A DNA stretch of 64,000 nt from Pseudomonas frederiksbergensis (GTDB lineage Bacteria > Pseudomonadota > Gammaproteobacteria > Pseudomonadales > Pseudomonadaceae): contig NZ_FNTF01000002.1 in the NCBI RefSeq assembly GCF_900105495.1, positions 5,448,501 through 5,512,500 on the forward strand, given 5' to 3'. Made by a program: the position numbers and the translations under genes. Numbering within the stretch: the first letter of the stretch is position 1; each line of letters begins with the position of its first letter. Below, in pieces: positions 7,879-16,001 of this stretch. Under the pieces are notes generated by a model. The model was not told the DNA's origin. It did no database searches and was given only the letters and a program-made list of their open reading frames with translations.

Positions 7879-9036
7879 ATGATCTTCACCCAGGAACACG
7901 AAGCACTGCGCCGCACTGTCCGCCAATTCGTCGATCACGAGATCAATCCTCACGTCGATGAATGGGAAAAGGCCGGACGCTTTCCGATCCACGAGCTCTT
8001 CCGCAAGGCCGGCGAGCTCGGCCTGTTGGGGATTTCCAAACCGGAAAAGTTTGGCGGCATGGGGCTCGACTACAGCTATTCGATCGTCGCGGCTGAAGAG
8101 TTCGGCACCATCCATTGCGGCGGCATTCCGATGTCCATTGGCGTGCAGACCGACATGTGCACCCCGGCCCTCGCCCGCTTCGGCTCCGATGAACTGCGTG
8201 AAGAATTCCTGCGACCGGCGATCACTGGCGAGCAGGTCGGTTGCATCGGTGTTTCCGAAGTCGGCGCCGGTTCCGATGTGGCCGGTTTGAAAACCACCGC
8301 CCGCAAGGACGGCGACGACTACGTGATCAACGGCAGCAAGATGTGGATCACCAACTCGCCGAGCGCGGATTTCATCTGCCTGCTGGCCAACACTTCAGAC
8401 GACAAACCGCACATCAACAAGTCGCTGATCATGGTGCCGATGAACACCCCCGGCATCAGCCTCAGTTCGCACCTGGACAAGCTCGGCATGCGCAGTTCGG
8501 AAACCGCCCAGGTGTTTTTCGACAACGTGCGCGTACCGCAACGCAACCGCATCGGCCACGAAGGCGCGGGGTTCATGATGCAAATGCTGCAGTTCCAGGA
8601 GGAGCGGCTGTTCGGCGCGGCGAACATGATCAAGGGCCTGGAGTACTGCGTCGACAGCACCATCGAGTACTGCAAGGAACGTAAAACCTTCGGCAATGCG
8701 CTGATCGACAATCAGGTCATCCACTTTCGCCTGGCCGAACTGCAAACCGAAATCGAATGCCTGCGGGCATTGGTCTATCAGGCCACCGAGCAATACATCA
8801 AAGGCCAGGACGTCACCCGCCTGGCGTCGATGGCCAAACTCAAGGCCGGGCGCCTGGGCCGGGAAGTCAGCGACAGCTGCCTGCAATATTGGGGCGGCAT
8901 GGGCTTCATGTGGGATAACCCGGTGGCCCGCGCGTACCGTGACGTGCGGCTGGTGTCGATCGGCGGCGGTGCCGACGAAATCATGCTGGGGATCATCTGC
9001 AAACTCATGGGCATCCTGCCGGGGAAAAACAAATGA
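7879..9036 (+). CDS. atuD: Citronellyl-CoA dehydrogenase
   Basis: A 385-residue acyl-CoA dehydrogenase that makes geranyl-CoA from citronellyl-CoA, passing electrons from FAD to ETF. Motifs are CIGVSEVGAGSDVAG and MWITNSP for flavin binding, and the C-terminal QYWGGMGFMWDNPVARAYRD. The C-terminal loop reads SIGGGADEI, so the medium-chain catalytic Glu is absent; a Glu in QEERLFGA on helix G fits the base position of isovaleryl- and long-chain enzymes. ATG 7879 follows AGGAGAA at good spacing; an upstream in-frame codon lies inside the repeat and is rejected. Its end overlaps atuE by four bases. Confidence 0.9.
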   Translation: MIFTQEHEALRRTVRQFVDHEINPHVDEWEKAGRFPIHELFRKAGELGLLGISKPEKFGGMGLDYSYSIVAAEEFGTIHCGGIPMSIGVQTDMCTPALARFGSDELREEFLRPAITGEQVGCIGVSEVGAGSDVAGLKTTARKDGDDYVINGSKMWITNSPSADFICLLANTSDDKPHINKSLIMVPMNTPGISLSSHLDKLGMRSSETAQVFFDNVRVPQRNRIGHEGAGFMMQMLQFQEERLFGAANMIKGLEYCVDSTIEYCKERKTFGNALIDNQVIHFRLAELQTEIECLRALVYQATEQYIKGQDVTRLASMAKLKAGRLGREVSDSCLQYWGGMGFMWDNPVARAYRDVRLVSIGGGADEIMLGIICKLMGILPGKNK

Positions 9037-9830
9037 GCGCCCTGCCGGTTTGCCAGACCTTGTTGCTGGAATCGCACAACGGCGTCCTGCACATCACCCT
9101 CAACCGCCCCGAAAGCCGCAATGCCATGAGCCTGTTGATGGTCGCGGAACTGCGTGCGGTGCTGTTGGCCGTGCGCGATGACCGTGGGATTCGTGCCTTG
9201 GTGATCGCTGGTGCCGGCGGGCATTTTTGCGCCGGTGGCGACATCAAGGACATGGCCAACGCACGCGCTCAGGGCCCGAGCGCCTATCGCGATTTGAATC
9301 GCGCGTTCGGTGCGCTGCTGCAAGAGGTACAACACGCACCACAAGTGGTGATCACGGTGCTGCAAGGCGCGGTGCTCGGCGGTGGTTTGGGGCTGGCCTG
9401 CGTCAGCGATGTCGCCTTGGCCGATCACCAGGCGCAATTCGGTCTGCCGGAAACCAGCCTCGGCCTTCTGCCTGCGCAGATCGCACCGTTCGTGGTGCAG
9501 CGAATCGGCCTGACCCAGACACGTCGACTGGCGCTGACCGCGGCACGTTTCGATGGCACACACGCACGGCGCATGGGGCTGGTGCATTTTGTCGAGCATG
9601 ACGCGCAAGCGTTGGCCGAGCGTCTCGATGAAATTCTGGCCCATGTGTTGTGCTGCGCGCCGGAGGCGAATGCGACGACCAAAAAGCTGTTGCTGGCGAG
9701 TGCCGGACAGCCCTCGAATGCGTTGCTGGATGAAGCGGCCGACTGGTTCAGCGAGGCGGTGACCGGGGCTGAAGGTATTGAGGGGACCATGGCTTTCGTG
9801 CAAAAGCGTAAACCGGGCTGGGCGCCTTAA
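9033..9830 (+). CDS. atuE: Isohexenylglutaconyl-CoA hydratase
   Basis: A 265-residue enoyl-CoA hydratase/isomerase. The first oxyanion block is GAGGHFCAGGDIKDM (about residues 65-79), the second is LQGAVLGGGLGL, and LPETSLGLLP holds a catalytic Glu. It hydrates isohexenylglutaconyl-CoA to 3-hydroxy-3-isohexenylglutaryl-CoA. The ATGA overlap with atuD indicates coupled translation. It is the last gene before a repeat-containing gap of 122 bases leading to atuF. Confidence 0.88.
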   Translation: MSALPVCQTLLLESHNGVLHITLNRPESRNAMSLLMVAELRAVLLAVRDDRGIRALVIAGAGGHFCAGGDIKDMANARAQGPSAYRDLNRAFGALLQEVQHAPQVVITVLQGAVLGGGLGLACVSDVALADHQAQFGLPETSLGLLPAQIAPFVVQRIGLTQTRRLALTAARFDGTHARRMGLVHFVEHDAQALAERLDEILAHVLCCAPEANATTKKLLLASAGQPSNALLDEAADWFSEAVTGAEGIEGTMAFVQKRKPGWAP

Positions 9831-9852
9831 AAGCATAGTCGGAACGCCGCCC

Positions 9853-9919
9853 GGAGCAGGTTCACTCCCACAGGGGAATGCATTTCAAATGTGGGAGCGA
9901 GCCTGCTCGCGATGAGGCC
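9853..9919. repeat. REP doublet between atuE and atuF
   Basis: A clear copy, GTGGGAGCGAGCCTGCTCGC (9891 onward), faces a degenerate opposite copy, GGAGCAGGTTCACTCCCACA (9852-9871). It is the same family as the repeats at 42549, 45748 and 49582. Confidence 0.8.
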
Positions 9920-9952
9920 ATCACATCCACCGCAAAACCGTGGGAATAAAAC

Positions 9953-11914
9953 ATGCCCGGACTCAGAAAAATCCTGATCGCCAACCGCGGTGAAATAGCC
10001 TGCCGCATCCAGCGCACCGCCCAGGCCCTGGGCTATCGCACGGTCGCGGTGTTCAGCGATGCCGACGCCAATGCGCTGCACGTGCAACTGGCCGACGAAG
10101 CCGTAAACATCGGCCCGGCACCGGTGCAGCAGTCCTATCTGAATATCCCGGCCATTCTCGACGCCGCCCGGCGCACCGGCGCTGACGCGATCCATCCGGG
10201 CTATGGCTTCCTCTCGGAAAACGCCGGGTTCGCCCGCGCTTGTCAGGATGCCGGCATCACCTTCATCGGCCCCAGTCCCGATGCCATCGAACTGATGGGC
10301 AGCAAACGCCTGTCAAAACTCGCCATGCTCGATGCCGGTGTGCCGTGTATCAAGGGTTATCAGGGCGAAGAACAGGACGACGCCACCCTGAGCCGCGAAG
10401 CCGCACGCATCGGCTATCCGCTGATGATCAAGGCCAGTGCCGGCGGTGGCGGGCGTGGCATGCGCCTGGTGCGCGAGGCCAAAGATTTGCTCGAACAGCT
10501 GCGCACCGCTCGCTCCGAAGCGCTGCATGGGTTTGGCAGCGACGAACTGATCCTCGAGCAAGCGCTGATCGACCCGCGTCATGTCGAAGTTCAACTGTTC
10601 GGCGACCAGCACGGCAACCTGGTCTACCTTGGCGAGCGCGACTGCTCGATCCAGCGTCGCCATCAAAAAGTCATCGAAGAAGCGCCCTGCCCGGTGATGA
10701 CCGCCGAGTTGCGTCAGGCCATGGGTGAAGCGGCGCTAAAAGCAGGTCGCGCAGTGAATTACATTGGCGCTGGCACCGTCGAATTTCTGCTGGATGCGCG
10801 CGGGCAGTTTTACTTTCTGGAGATGAACACCCGTCTCCAGGTGGAGCACCCAGTGACCGAATTGATCACCGGCCTCGATCTGGTGGCCTGGCAGTTGCAC
10901 GTCGCCGAAGGGCTGCCGTTGCCGTTGCGCCAGGAGCAGGTCCAGCTCAGCGGCCATGCCATGGAAGTCCGCTTGTACGCCGAAGATCCGGCGCACGGTT
11001 TTCTGCCACAGACCGGTCGCATCACCGCCTGGGAGCCTGCGTTGCAGAGCGGCGTGCGAATCGATCATGGCTTGGTCGAAGGCCAGACCATCAGCCCGTT
11101 TTATGACCCGATGCTGGGCAAGATCATCAGCCACGGCGCCACCCGCGAAGAAGCCCGGCGCAAACTGCTGCGGGCAGTGCAGGACAGCGTGCTGCTCGGC
11201 GTGCAGAGCAATCAGCGTTTGCTCGCCAGCCTGCTCGAACATCCGCAGTTCATCAGTGGTGAGTTCAGTACCGGCTTCATCCCGACTCACTTTGCCGAGC
11301 ATCCTTGCCTGCATGCGCATGTGCCGAGCGCCGAAGAACTGGCCATCGCTGCGGCATTGTTCTATCAGGCTTCGGCGCAGGTTCATCACGCGCCACTGGC
11401 CGGTTGGCGCAACAACGCCAGCGTGCCGCTGCACTATCGAATCGGCCTTGAGGATCAGGATTGGCCTGTGGAGTTGAACGCTGTATCGGGTGAGCCGTAT
11501 CGGATTCAAGTCGCAACAGTGCCCTTTGAATTGAAGATCATCCAGTGCGACGGACGCTGGGCCAGCCTGGACATCAACGGTGTCCGCCGACGCCATGCCT
11601 ACCGTCTTGAGGCCGGGCAACTCTGGCTGTTCACCCGTCCCGGCAGTGTGCGGCTGATGGACCGCACGCAAGCCTTGGTCAGCAGCCAGGCCAGCGTCAG
11701 CTCCGGCACCCTCAAGGCTCCGATGGACGGGGCGATCGTCGACGTGCTGGTGACCGAGGGCAGCCCTGTCAGTAAAGGCCAGTTATTGGTGGTGCTGGAG
11801 GCCATGAAAATGGAGCATCCGCTCAAGTCAGGCATCGACGGCGTGCTCAAACGCTTGCAGGTCAGGGTCGGTGACCAGGTGAAAAATCGTCAGATTTTGT
11901 TGGAGGTCGAATAA
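9953..11914 (+). CDS. atuF: Geranyl-CoA carboxylase, biotin-carrying alpha subunit
   Basis: A 653-residue protein with biotin carboxylase in the first 450 residues (KILIANRGEIACRI at the start; ATP-grasp glycine loop ASAGGGGRGMRLV; GERDCSIQRRHQKVIEEAPC; EMNTRLQVEHPVTE) and a biotinyl carrier domain at the end (VLEAMKMEHPL, Lys biotinylated). It carboxylates its own biotin with ATP and bicarbonate and works with AtuC. The length fits an acyl-CoA carboxylase alpha chain. It appears to close the cluster; atuG and atuH do not follow. Confidence 0.9.
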   Translation: MPGLRKILIANRGEIACRIQRTAQALGYRTVAVFSDADANALHVQLADEAVNIGPAPVQQSYLNIPAILDAARRTGADAIHPGYGFLSENAGFARACQDAGITFIGPSPDAIELMGSKRLSKLAMLDAGVPCIKGYQGEEQDDATLSREAARIGYPLMIKASAGGGGRGMRLVREAKDLLEQLRTARSEALHGFGSDELILEQALIDPRHVEVQLFGDQHGNLVYLGERDCSIQRRHQKVIEEAPCPVMTAELRQAMGEAALKAGRAVNYIGAGTVEFLLDARGQFYFLEMNTRLQVEHPVTELITGLDLVAWQLHVAEGLPLPLRQEQVQLSGHAMEVRLYAEDPAHGFLPQTGRITAWEPALQSGVRIDHGLVEGQTISPFYDPMLGKIISHGATREEARRKLLRAVQDSVLLGVQSNQRLLASLLEHPQFISGEFSTGFIPTHFAEHPCLHAHVPSAEELAIAAALFYQASAQVHHAPLAGWRNNASVPLHYRIGLEDQDWPVELNAVSGEPYRIQVATVPFELKIIQCDGRWASLDINGVRRRHAYRLEAGQLWLFTRPGSVRLMDRTQALVSSQASVSSGTLKAPMDGAIVDVLVTEGSPVSKGQLLVVLEAMKMEHPLKSGIDGVLKRLQVRVGDQVKNRQILLEVE

Positions 11915-11985
11915 GCCGCTAGGCGGATCCGCCGGGTTTGGCTACGCTCAAGCCCTATCAGGACGCGGATACCAGGAACCCTGCG

Positions 11986-12528
11986 ATGCCTCACTGGCTG
12001 GTCATTGATCTGGAAGCCACCACCGATGAGGGTGGTTGGCCAGTAACAGAAATGGAAATCATCGAAATCGGCGCCACCCTGGTGGACCGAAAAGGTCGAG
12101 AACTGGATAGCTTTCAGCGCTTCGTACGCCCGACGCGTCGGCCTTTGCTGACGCCGTTTTGCCGGCAACTGACCCACATCACCCAGGCCAACATCGACGC
12201 CGCGCAGTCTCTGAGCGAGGTCTGGGCGTCGTTCGAACACTGGCTCGGCCAGCATCACTCGCGCCTCGAAGGCTGGGCCAGTTGGGGCGATTACGATCGC
12301 AAACAGCTGGTCCAGGAGTGGGAGCGCCTGCAACTCGACAGCGCCCTGAGCCGGGTTCCGCACATGAACCTCAAACAGCGCTTTGCCAAGTCTCGACGTC
12401 TGGAACGCCCGTTAGGGCTCAACGGCGCGCTGCAGCTGGCGGGCATGCAGTTCAGTGGCCAACAACATCGGGCGCTGGAAGATGCGCGCAATACCGCACG
12501 ATTATTACCATTGGTTCTTCCGTCTTAG
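11986..12528 (+). CDS. DEDDh-family 3'-5' exonuclease
   Basis: A 180-residue single-domain exonuclease with the acidic residues in place: LVIDLEATT (D, E), SWGDYD (D) and HRALEDARNTA (H, D). It resembles the ERI1/KapD-like group that trims RNA or DNA 3' ends. ATG 11986 follows CAGGAACC and begins directly with the catalytic strand; a TTG 48 bases upstream is less likely. It lies 71 bases behind atuF and has no visible tie to terpene metabolism. The natural substrate is unknown. Confidence 0.85.
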   Translation: MPHWLVIDLEATTDEGGWPVTEMEIIEIGATLVDRKGRELDSFQRFVRPTRRPLLTPFCRQLTHITQANIDAAQSLSEVWASFEHWLGQHHSRLEGWASWGDYDRKQLVQEWERLQLDSALSRVPHMNLKQRFAKSRRLERPLGLNGALQLAGMQFSGQQHRALEDARNTARLLPLVLPS

Positions 12529-12597
12529 AGAGGTGACGCCGGCATGGGCCTTGTGCATACTGGCCGGCCCTTTTCAGCCCTTTTCGAGGAATCGCCC

Positions 12598-12882
12598 ATG
12601 TTTAAAGTCAACGAGTACTTCGACGGCACCGTCAAGTCGATCGCCTTTGGCACCGCTGAAGGTCCTGCGACCATCGGCGTCATGGCACCGGGCGAATACG
12701 AATTCGGCACCAGCCAGCGTGAAATCATGCACGTGGTGTCCGGCGCCCTGACCGTCAAACTGCCGGACAGCAGCGACTGGGAAACCTTCTCCGCCGGCAG
12801 CCAGTTCAACGTCCCCGCCAACAGCAAGTTCCAGCTGAAAGTGGCCGTCGACACCGCTTACCTGTGCGAATACCGCGGCTAA
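12598..12882 (+). CDS. ppnP: Pyrimidine/purine nucleoside phosphorylase
   Basis: A 94-residue single cupin domain of the PpnP (DUF1255, YaiE) family, at the family's usual length. Typical stretches are [26 protein letters not shown] and [11 protein letters not shown]. The enzyme splits nucleosides with phosphate into base and ribose-1-phosphate. The start follows TTTCGAGGA. It is a stand-alone gene closed by a strong terminator shared with the convergent MOSC gene. Confidence 0.92.
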   Translation: MFKVNEYFDGTVKSIAFGTAEGPATIGVMAPGEYEFGTSQREIMHVVSGALTVKLPDSSDWETFSAGSQFNVPANSKFQLKVAVDTAYLCEYRG

Positions 12883-12901
12883 AACCCTGGGTTTCACAGC
12901 G

Positions 12902-12943
12902 AAAAAAAAATGCCCGCGTCCTTGGACACGGGCATTTTTTTGT
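12902..12943. terminator. Bidirectional terminator
   Basis: A tract of A, then TGCCCGCGTC, loop CTTG, GACACGGGCA and a T run. It serves ppnP on the + strand and, by symmetry, the MOSC gene on the - strand. Confidence 0.93.
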
Positions 12944-12953
12944 TCAGATGGTC

Positions 12954-13760
12954 CTATTCAAGGATCGTCACCGGCATACCGACTTCAAGTTGGCCATTGC
13001 TGTCGTTGACCAGGTTCTGTCCGAACATCGCGCCGTCGGCTTCGCTACGGTATTTCTGCAATGTAGCCAGAGGTTCACGATCTTCGCTGCGCTCACCGGT
13101 TTGCGGGTCGATGGTGGTCAGAATGCAACGTGAACACGATTTGACCACGCGGTACTCGACATCGCCGATGCGGATACGCTTCCAGCCATCTTCGGCATAC
13201 GCCTCGCTACCCTCGATCACCAGGTTGGGCCGAAAGCGCAGCATTTCCAGCGGGCGGCCGACTTTTTGCGACAAGTCATCCAGTGAGGCCTGTCCGATCA
13301 GCAACAGCGGAAAGCCATCGGCGAAGGCCACCTGATCATCGTCCTTGCCGTAGCCGGCCTGGGTGGTCCGTGCGCGATCAAGAGGGACTTGTACCAGGCG
13401 AGTCGGTTTGCCAATGAACTCACTGACCCAGGCACCCGCCTCGTCACCGGCATCCGGCACACGCAACGTATCGCGCCAAATGGTCACGCCACGCAGTTCA
13501 GCGTGGCTGGCAGGCAGGGCGACATTGATCGGTAAGCGGCCCGGCGCACTGAGGGTCAAGCCACCGTCGGCATTCCACAACGCCGACAGTTGACTCATCT
13601 GCGCCACGGCACGCTGGGTCAGAAAGCGCCCGCTGGCCTCGTCCACCAGCATCCAGCGTCGATCACCGTCCAGGCCCAGCTTGTCGAGGCTGACCTGCTG
13701 CAGGATCTCGCCCTTGCCGGATTTCAACGGATAACGATACAGCGCGCTCAGACGCAACAT
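12954..13760 (-). CDS. MOSC domain protein, YcbX-like
   Basis: A 268-residue protein with an N-terminal beta-barrel MOSC_N domain (LSALYRYPLKSG) and a C-terminal MOSC domain with the conserved cysteine block VKSCSRCILTTIDP. The family binds molybdenum cofactor and, like YcbX, may reduce N-hydroxylated bases with a partner reductase. The start at 13760 follows AGGGAG; a codon 30 bases upstream in frame is weaker. No [2Fe-2S] ferredoxin domain is fused at the C-terminus. Confidence 0.85.
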   Translation of the reverse strand: MLRLSALYRYPLKSGKGEILQQVSLDKLGLDGDRRWMLVDEASGRFLTQRAVAQMSQLSALWNADGGLTLSAPGRLPINVALPASHAELRGVTIWRDTLRVPDAGDEAGAWVSEFIGKPTRLVQVPLDRARTTQAGYGKDDDQVAFADGFPLLLIGQASLDDLSQKVGRPLEMLRFRPNLVIEGSEAYAEDGWKRIRIGDVEYRVVKSCSRCILTTIDPQTGERSEDREPLATLQKYRSEADGAMFGQNLVNDSNGQLEVGMPVTILE

Positions 13761-13844
13761 GGCCAGCTCCCTGGTGGATAAAAACGCCACCCTATACGAG
13801 CTTGATCACCGAATCAAAGGCCAAAACTGTGGGAGTGTGTTGGG

Positions 13845-14780
13845 TCAGGCAGGCACTTCGTCGAGCATCAGACGCTGGCGCACCACATCGACGAGTTTGT
13901 CCGGCTGGAATTTGGAGAGGAAGTTGTCGCAGCCAACCTTCTTCACCATCGAGTCGTTGAAGCTGCCGGACAACGAGGTATGCAGGACCACATAAAGGCC
14001 ACGCAAGCGCGGGTCGTTGCGGATTTCCGTGGTCAGGCGATAGCCGTCCATTTCCGGCATTTCCGCGTCGGTAAAAATCATCAGCAGTTTGTCGGTCATG
14101 TTCACACCGGTATCGGCCCAGGCCTTGAGCATGTTCAGCGCCTTCAAGCCGTCGCTGGCGATGTGCATCTTCACGCCCAGTTGACCCAGGGTGTCGCGCA
14201 ATTGCGACAGGGCCACGTTCGAGTCGTCCACCAGCAGCACTTCACGGCCACGGGCACGTTCCAGAACCGGATCGTCGAGTTTTTCGCGCGAGACCTTGGC
14301 GTTGTACGGGACGATTTCCGCGAGAACTTTTTCGACGTCGATGATTTCCACCAACTGGTCGTCGACCTTGCTGATAGCCGTCAAATAATGCTGGCGACCG
14401 GCGCTGGCCGGCGGCGGCAGAATGGCTTCCCAGTTCATGTTGACGATACGGTCCACGCCACCAACCAGGAACGCCTGCACCGAACGGTTGTACTCGGTGA
14501 CGATGATCGTACTGGTCGGGCCTGGCACCAACGGGCGCATGCCGATGGCCTGGGACAGGTCGATCACTGGCAAGGTCTGGCCACGCAAATTCACCACGCC
14601 GCAAACAAACGGATGACGCTGGGGCATCAGGGTCAGCTTCGGCAGTTGCAGCACTTCCTGCACTTTGAACACGTTGATCGCGAACAATTGACGTCCGGCC
14701 AGCCGGAACATGAGAATTTCCAGGCGATTCTCACCCACCAGTTGCGTGCGTTGGTCTACCGTGTCGAGAATGCCGGCCAT
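13845..14780 (-). CDS. cheV: Chemotaxis coupling protein CheV
   Basis: A 311-residue protein with a CheW-like domain (about residues 15-160, FAINVFKVQEVLQLP and VCGVVNLRGQTLPVIDL) and a C-terminal receiver domain (EVLLVDDSNVALSQL; phospho-Asp in IFTDAEMPEMDG). It couples chemoreceptors to CheA and adapts by phosphorylation. The start at 14780 follows AGGAGTC; a codon 33 bases earlier is possible. No other che genes are near, as is usual for stand-alone CheV in Pseudomonas. Confidence 0.93.
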   Translation of the reverse strand: MAGILDTVDQRTQLVGENRLEILMFRLAGRQLFAINVFKVQEVLQLPKLTLMPQRHPFVCGVVNLRGQTLPVIDLSQAIGMRPLVPGPTSTIIVTEYNRSVQAFLVGGVDRIVNMNWEAILPPPASAGRQHYLTAISKVDDQLVEIIDVEKVLAEIVPYNAKVSREKLDDPVLERARGREVLLVDDSNVALSQLRDTLGQLGVKMHIASDGLKALNMLKAWADTGVNMTDKLLMIFTDAEMPEMDGYRLTTEIRNDPRLRGLYVVLHTSLSGSFNDSMVKKVGCDNFLSKFQPDKLVDVVRQRLMLDEVPA

Positions 14781-15241
14781 CAATGACTCCTGGGCTTGTT
14801 CTGATGAATTCACTAAAGGGGGTTATCGGCTGTTTTTGCCGGACCTTGACCCCCGTGTAAAATGCCACGAACAAACATTGATGTCACATTAACATCATGC
14901 TTTACTGGCCAGGCGATTCATCTGCCCTGTTGCCTGCCGCGAGACCTCGTTTCGTTCGGTTGGTTCCCCTGTGTAAGGGATTCCCCTAGTAACAATCAGG
15001 CCCAACCTGATATTCGCAATATCCAATAGCCATTAATGTGACGCCATTCTCATTGCATGAACGGAGTCAGGCTTTTGTGTGCGATCGCAGGTAAGTGGCC
15101 ATCCACCCTATCGAGTTCCCCAGCCTGCAGCCAGACAGGCCGGCGCGCGATTTCACGACGGCATGGCAATGCGGGGACTCTGATCGTCCCCGTCAACACA
15201 TACGACATTCCCGCATTTGACATGACGTTGTGGAGATAGAC
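14781..15241. other. Intergenic region between cheV and Hpt-like gene
   Basis: These 461 bases hold no supported gene. A dyad TGATGT-7-ACATCA lies at 14879-14897. GTCACATTA (14883-14891) recurs inverted as TAATGTGAC (15034-15042), so a regulator may act at both ends. A short frame at 15057-15239 has no recognisable product. Confidence 0.5.
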
Positions 15242-15712
15242 ATGCCGAACGATCGTAACGAATGGGCTAACCGGCTCCCTGAATTTCTCGTCGAAGCAGA
15301 AACACTGCTGGTTAAAACCGAGGAGTGCCTGAGCCATTTGCAGCTGATCAGCAATGACAAGGACGCCATCGACTGCATGCTGAGCACCCTGCTCAAACTG
15401 GCCAACAAGGCCGATGCTCTTGCCTTGGCAGCCGTTTCGGAATTTTCGTTGCACATTCATGGTTTGCTCAGCCATGCGCAGAATCACATGGATTTACACG
15501 ACCAGGCCCTGAGTGCGCTGAAAGACTGCCTGACGTTGATCGCCTGGCAACTCGAGCTTATCGATCAGAAGACCGGCCAACTCAGCCTGGATGACAGCGA
15601 ACAGACCTCCCTGATCGAAGCCTTCGCCTTTCAGGTCGGACACAGCCAGTTTCACCCCCCCGCTCATTCCAAACCGCTCACACTCGTTTCCTTTGCAGGT
15701 CGGCAAGCCTGA
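15242..15712 (+). CDS. Hpt-like helical protein lacking the phospho-histidine
   Basis: A 156-residue, almost wholly helical protein. Residues about 8-110 align by eye with the CheA P1/Hpt fold: FLVEAETLLVKTEECLSHLQ resembles the first helix, and the segment TLLKLANKADALAL occupies the place of the HSIKGGAGTFGF motif. The His is Leu there and the Lys-Gly pair is absent, so it is unlikely to carry phosphate. ATG 15242 follows GGAGATAGAC. It lies divergent from cheV across 461 bases. It may be a decoy, a scaffold, or an unrelated helical bundle. The function is unknown. Confidence 0.6.
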   Translation: MPNDRNEWANRLPEFLVEAETLLVKTEECLSHLQLISNDKDAIDCMLSTLLKLANKADALALAAVSEFSLHIHGLLSHAQNHMDLHDQALSALKDCLTLIAWQLELIDQKTGQLSLDDSEQTSLIEAFAFQVGHSQFHPPAHSKPLTLVSFAGRQA

Positions 15713-15944
15713 ATTATCGGGCTTCTATGCCGTGCTGAAATTTTATTGCCGTGAAGCCCCTTTAGCGGGCTCATGTCGCATTTGAATATTTCATACCTGC
15801 TTACGACAACTCGAAACCAAATAAACCACTCTTTCAGCCAACTTTTTCCATTATGGAACTGCTGTCCATAGAGTGCTTGTTTCCTGACTCGACTGACATA
15901 TAGACCAAACGCGACCAACGGTATCTTAGGTGGTAGTATGCCGC

Positions 15945-15968
15945 CCATTAGTTGACGTCAATTAATGG
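15945..15968. promoter_or_regulatory. 24-base near-palindrome, candidate operator
   Basis: Arms CCATTA/TAATGG flank the perfect core TTGACGTCAA; 11 of 12 base pairs match. It ends 33 bases before the histidine-kinase start, where an activator or autoregulating response regulator could bind. No factor can be named from sequence. Confidence 0.5.
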
Positions 15969-16001
15969 CAGATTGACTCCAGACAGAGACCGTTATCCTC
16001 G

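Noticed and set aside
6952..8115. 387-codon - strand frame across atuC, the repeat and atuD
   Set aside because: It crosses a palindromic repeat and mirrors two strong genes; the product resembles no family.
15664..15948. 94-codon - strand frame after the Hpt-like gene
   Set aside because: It overlaps the end of the Hpt-like gene, lacks a ribosome site and has no recognisable product.
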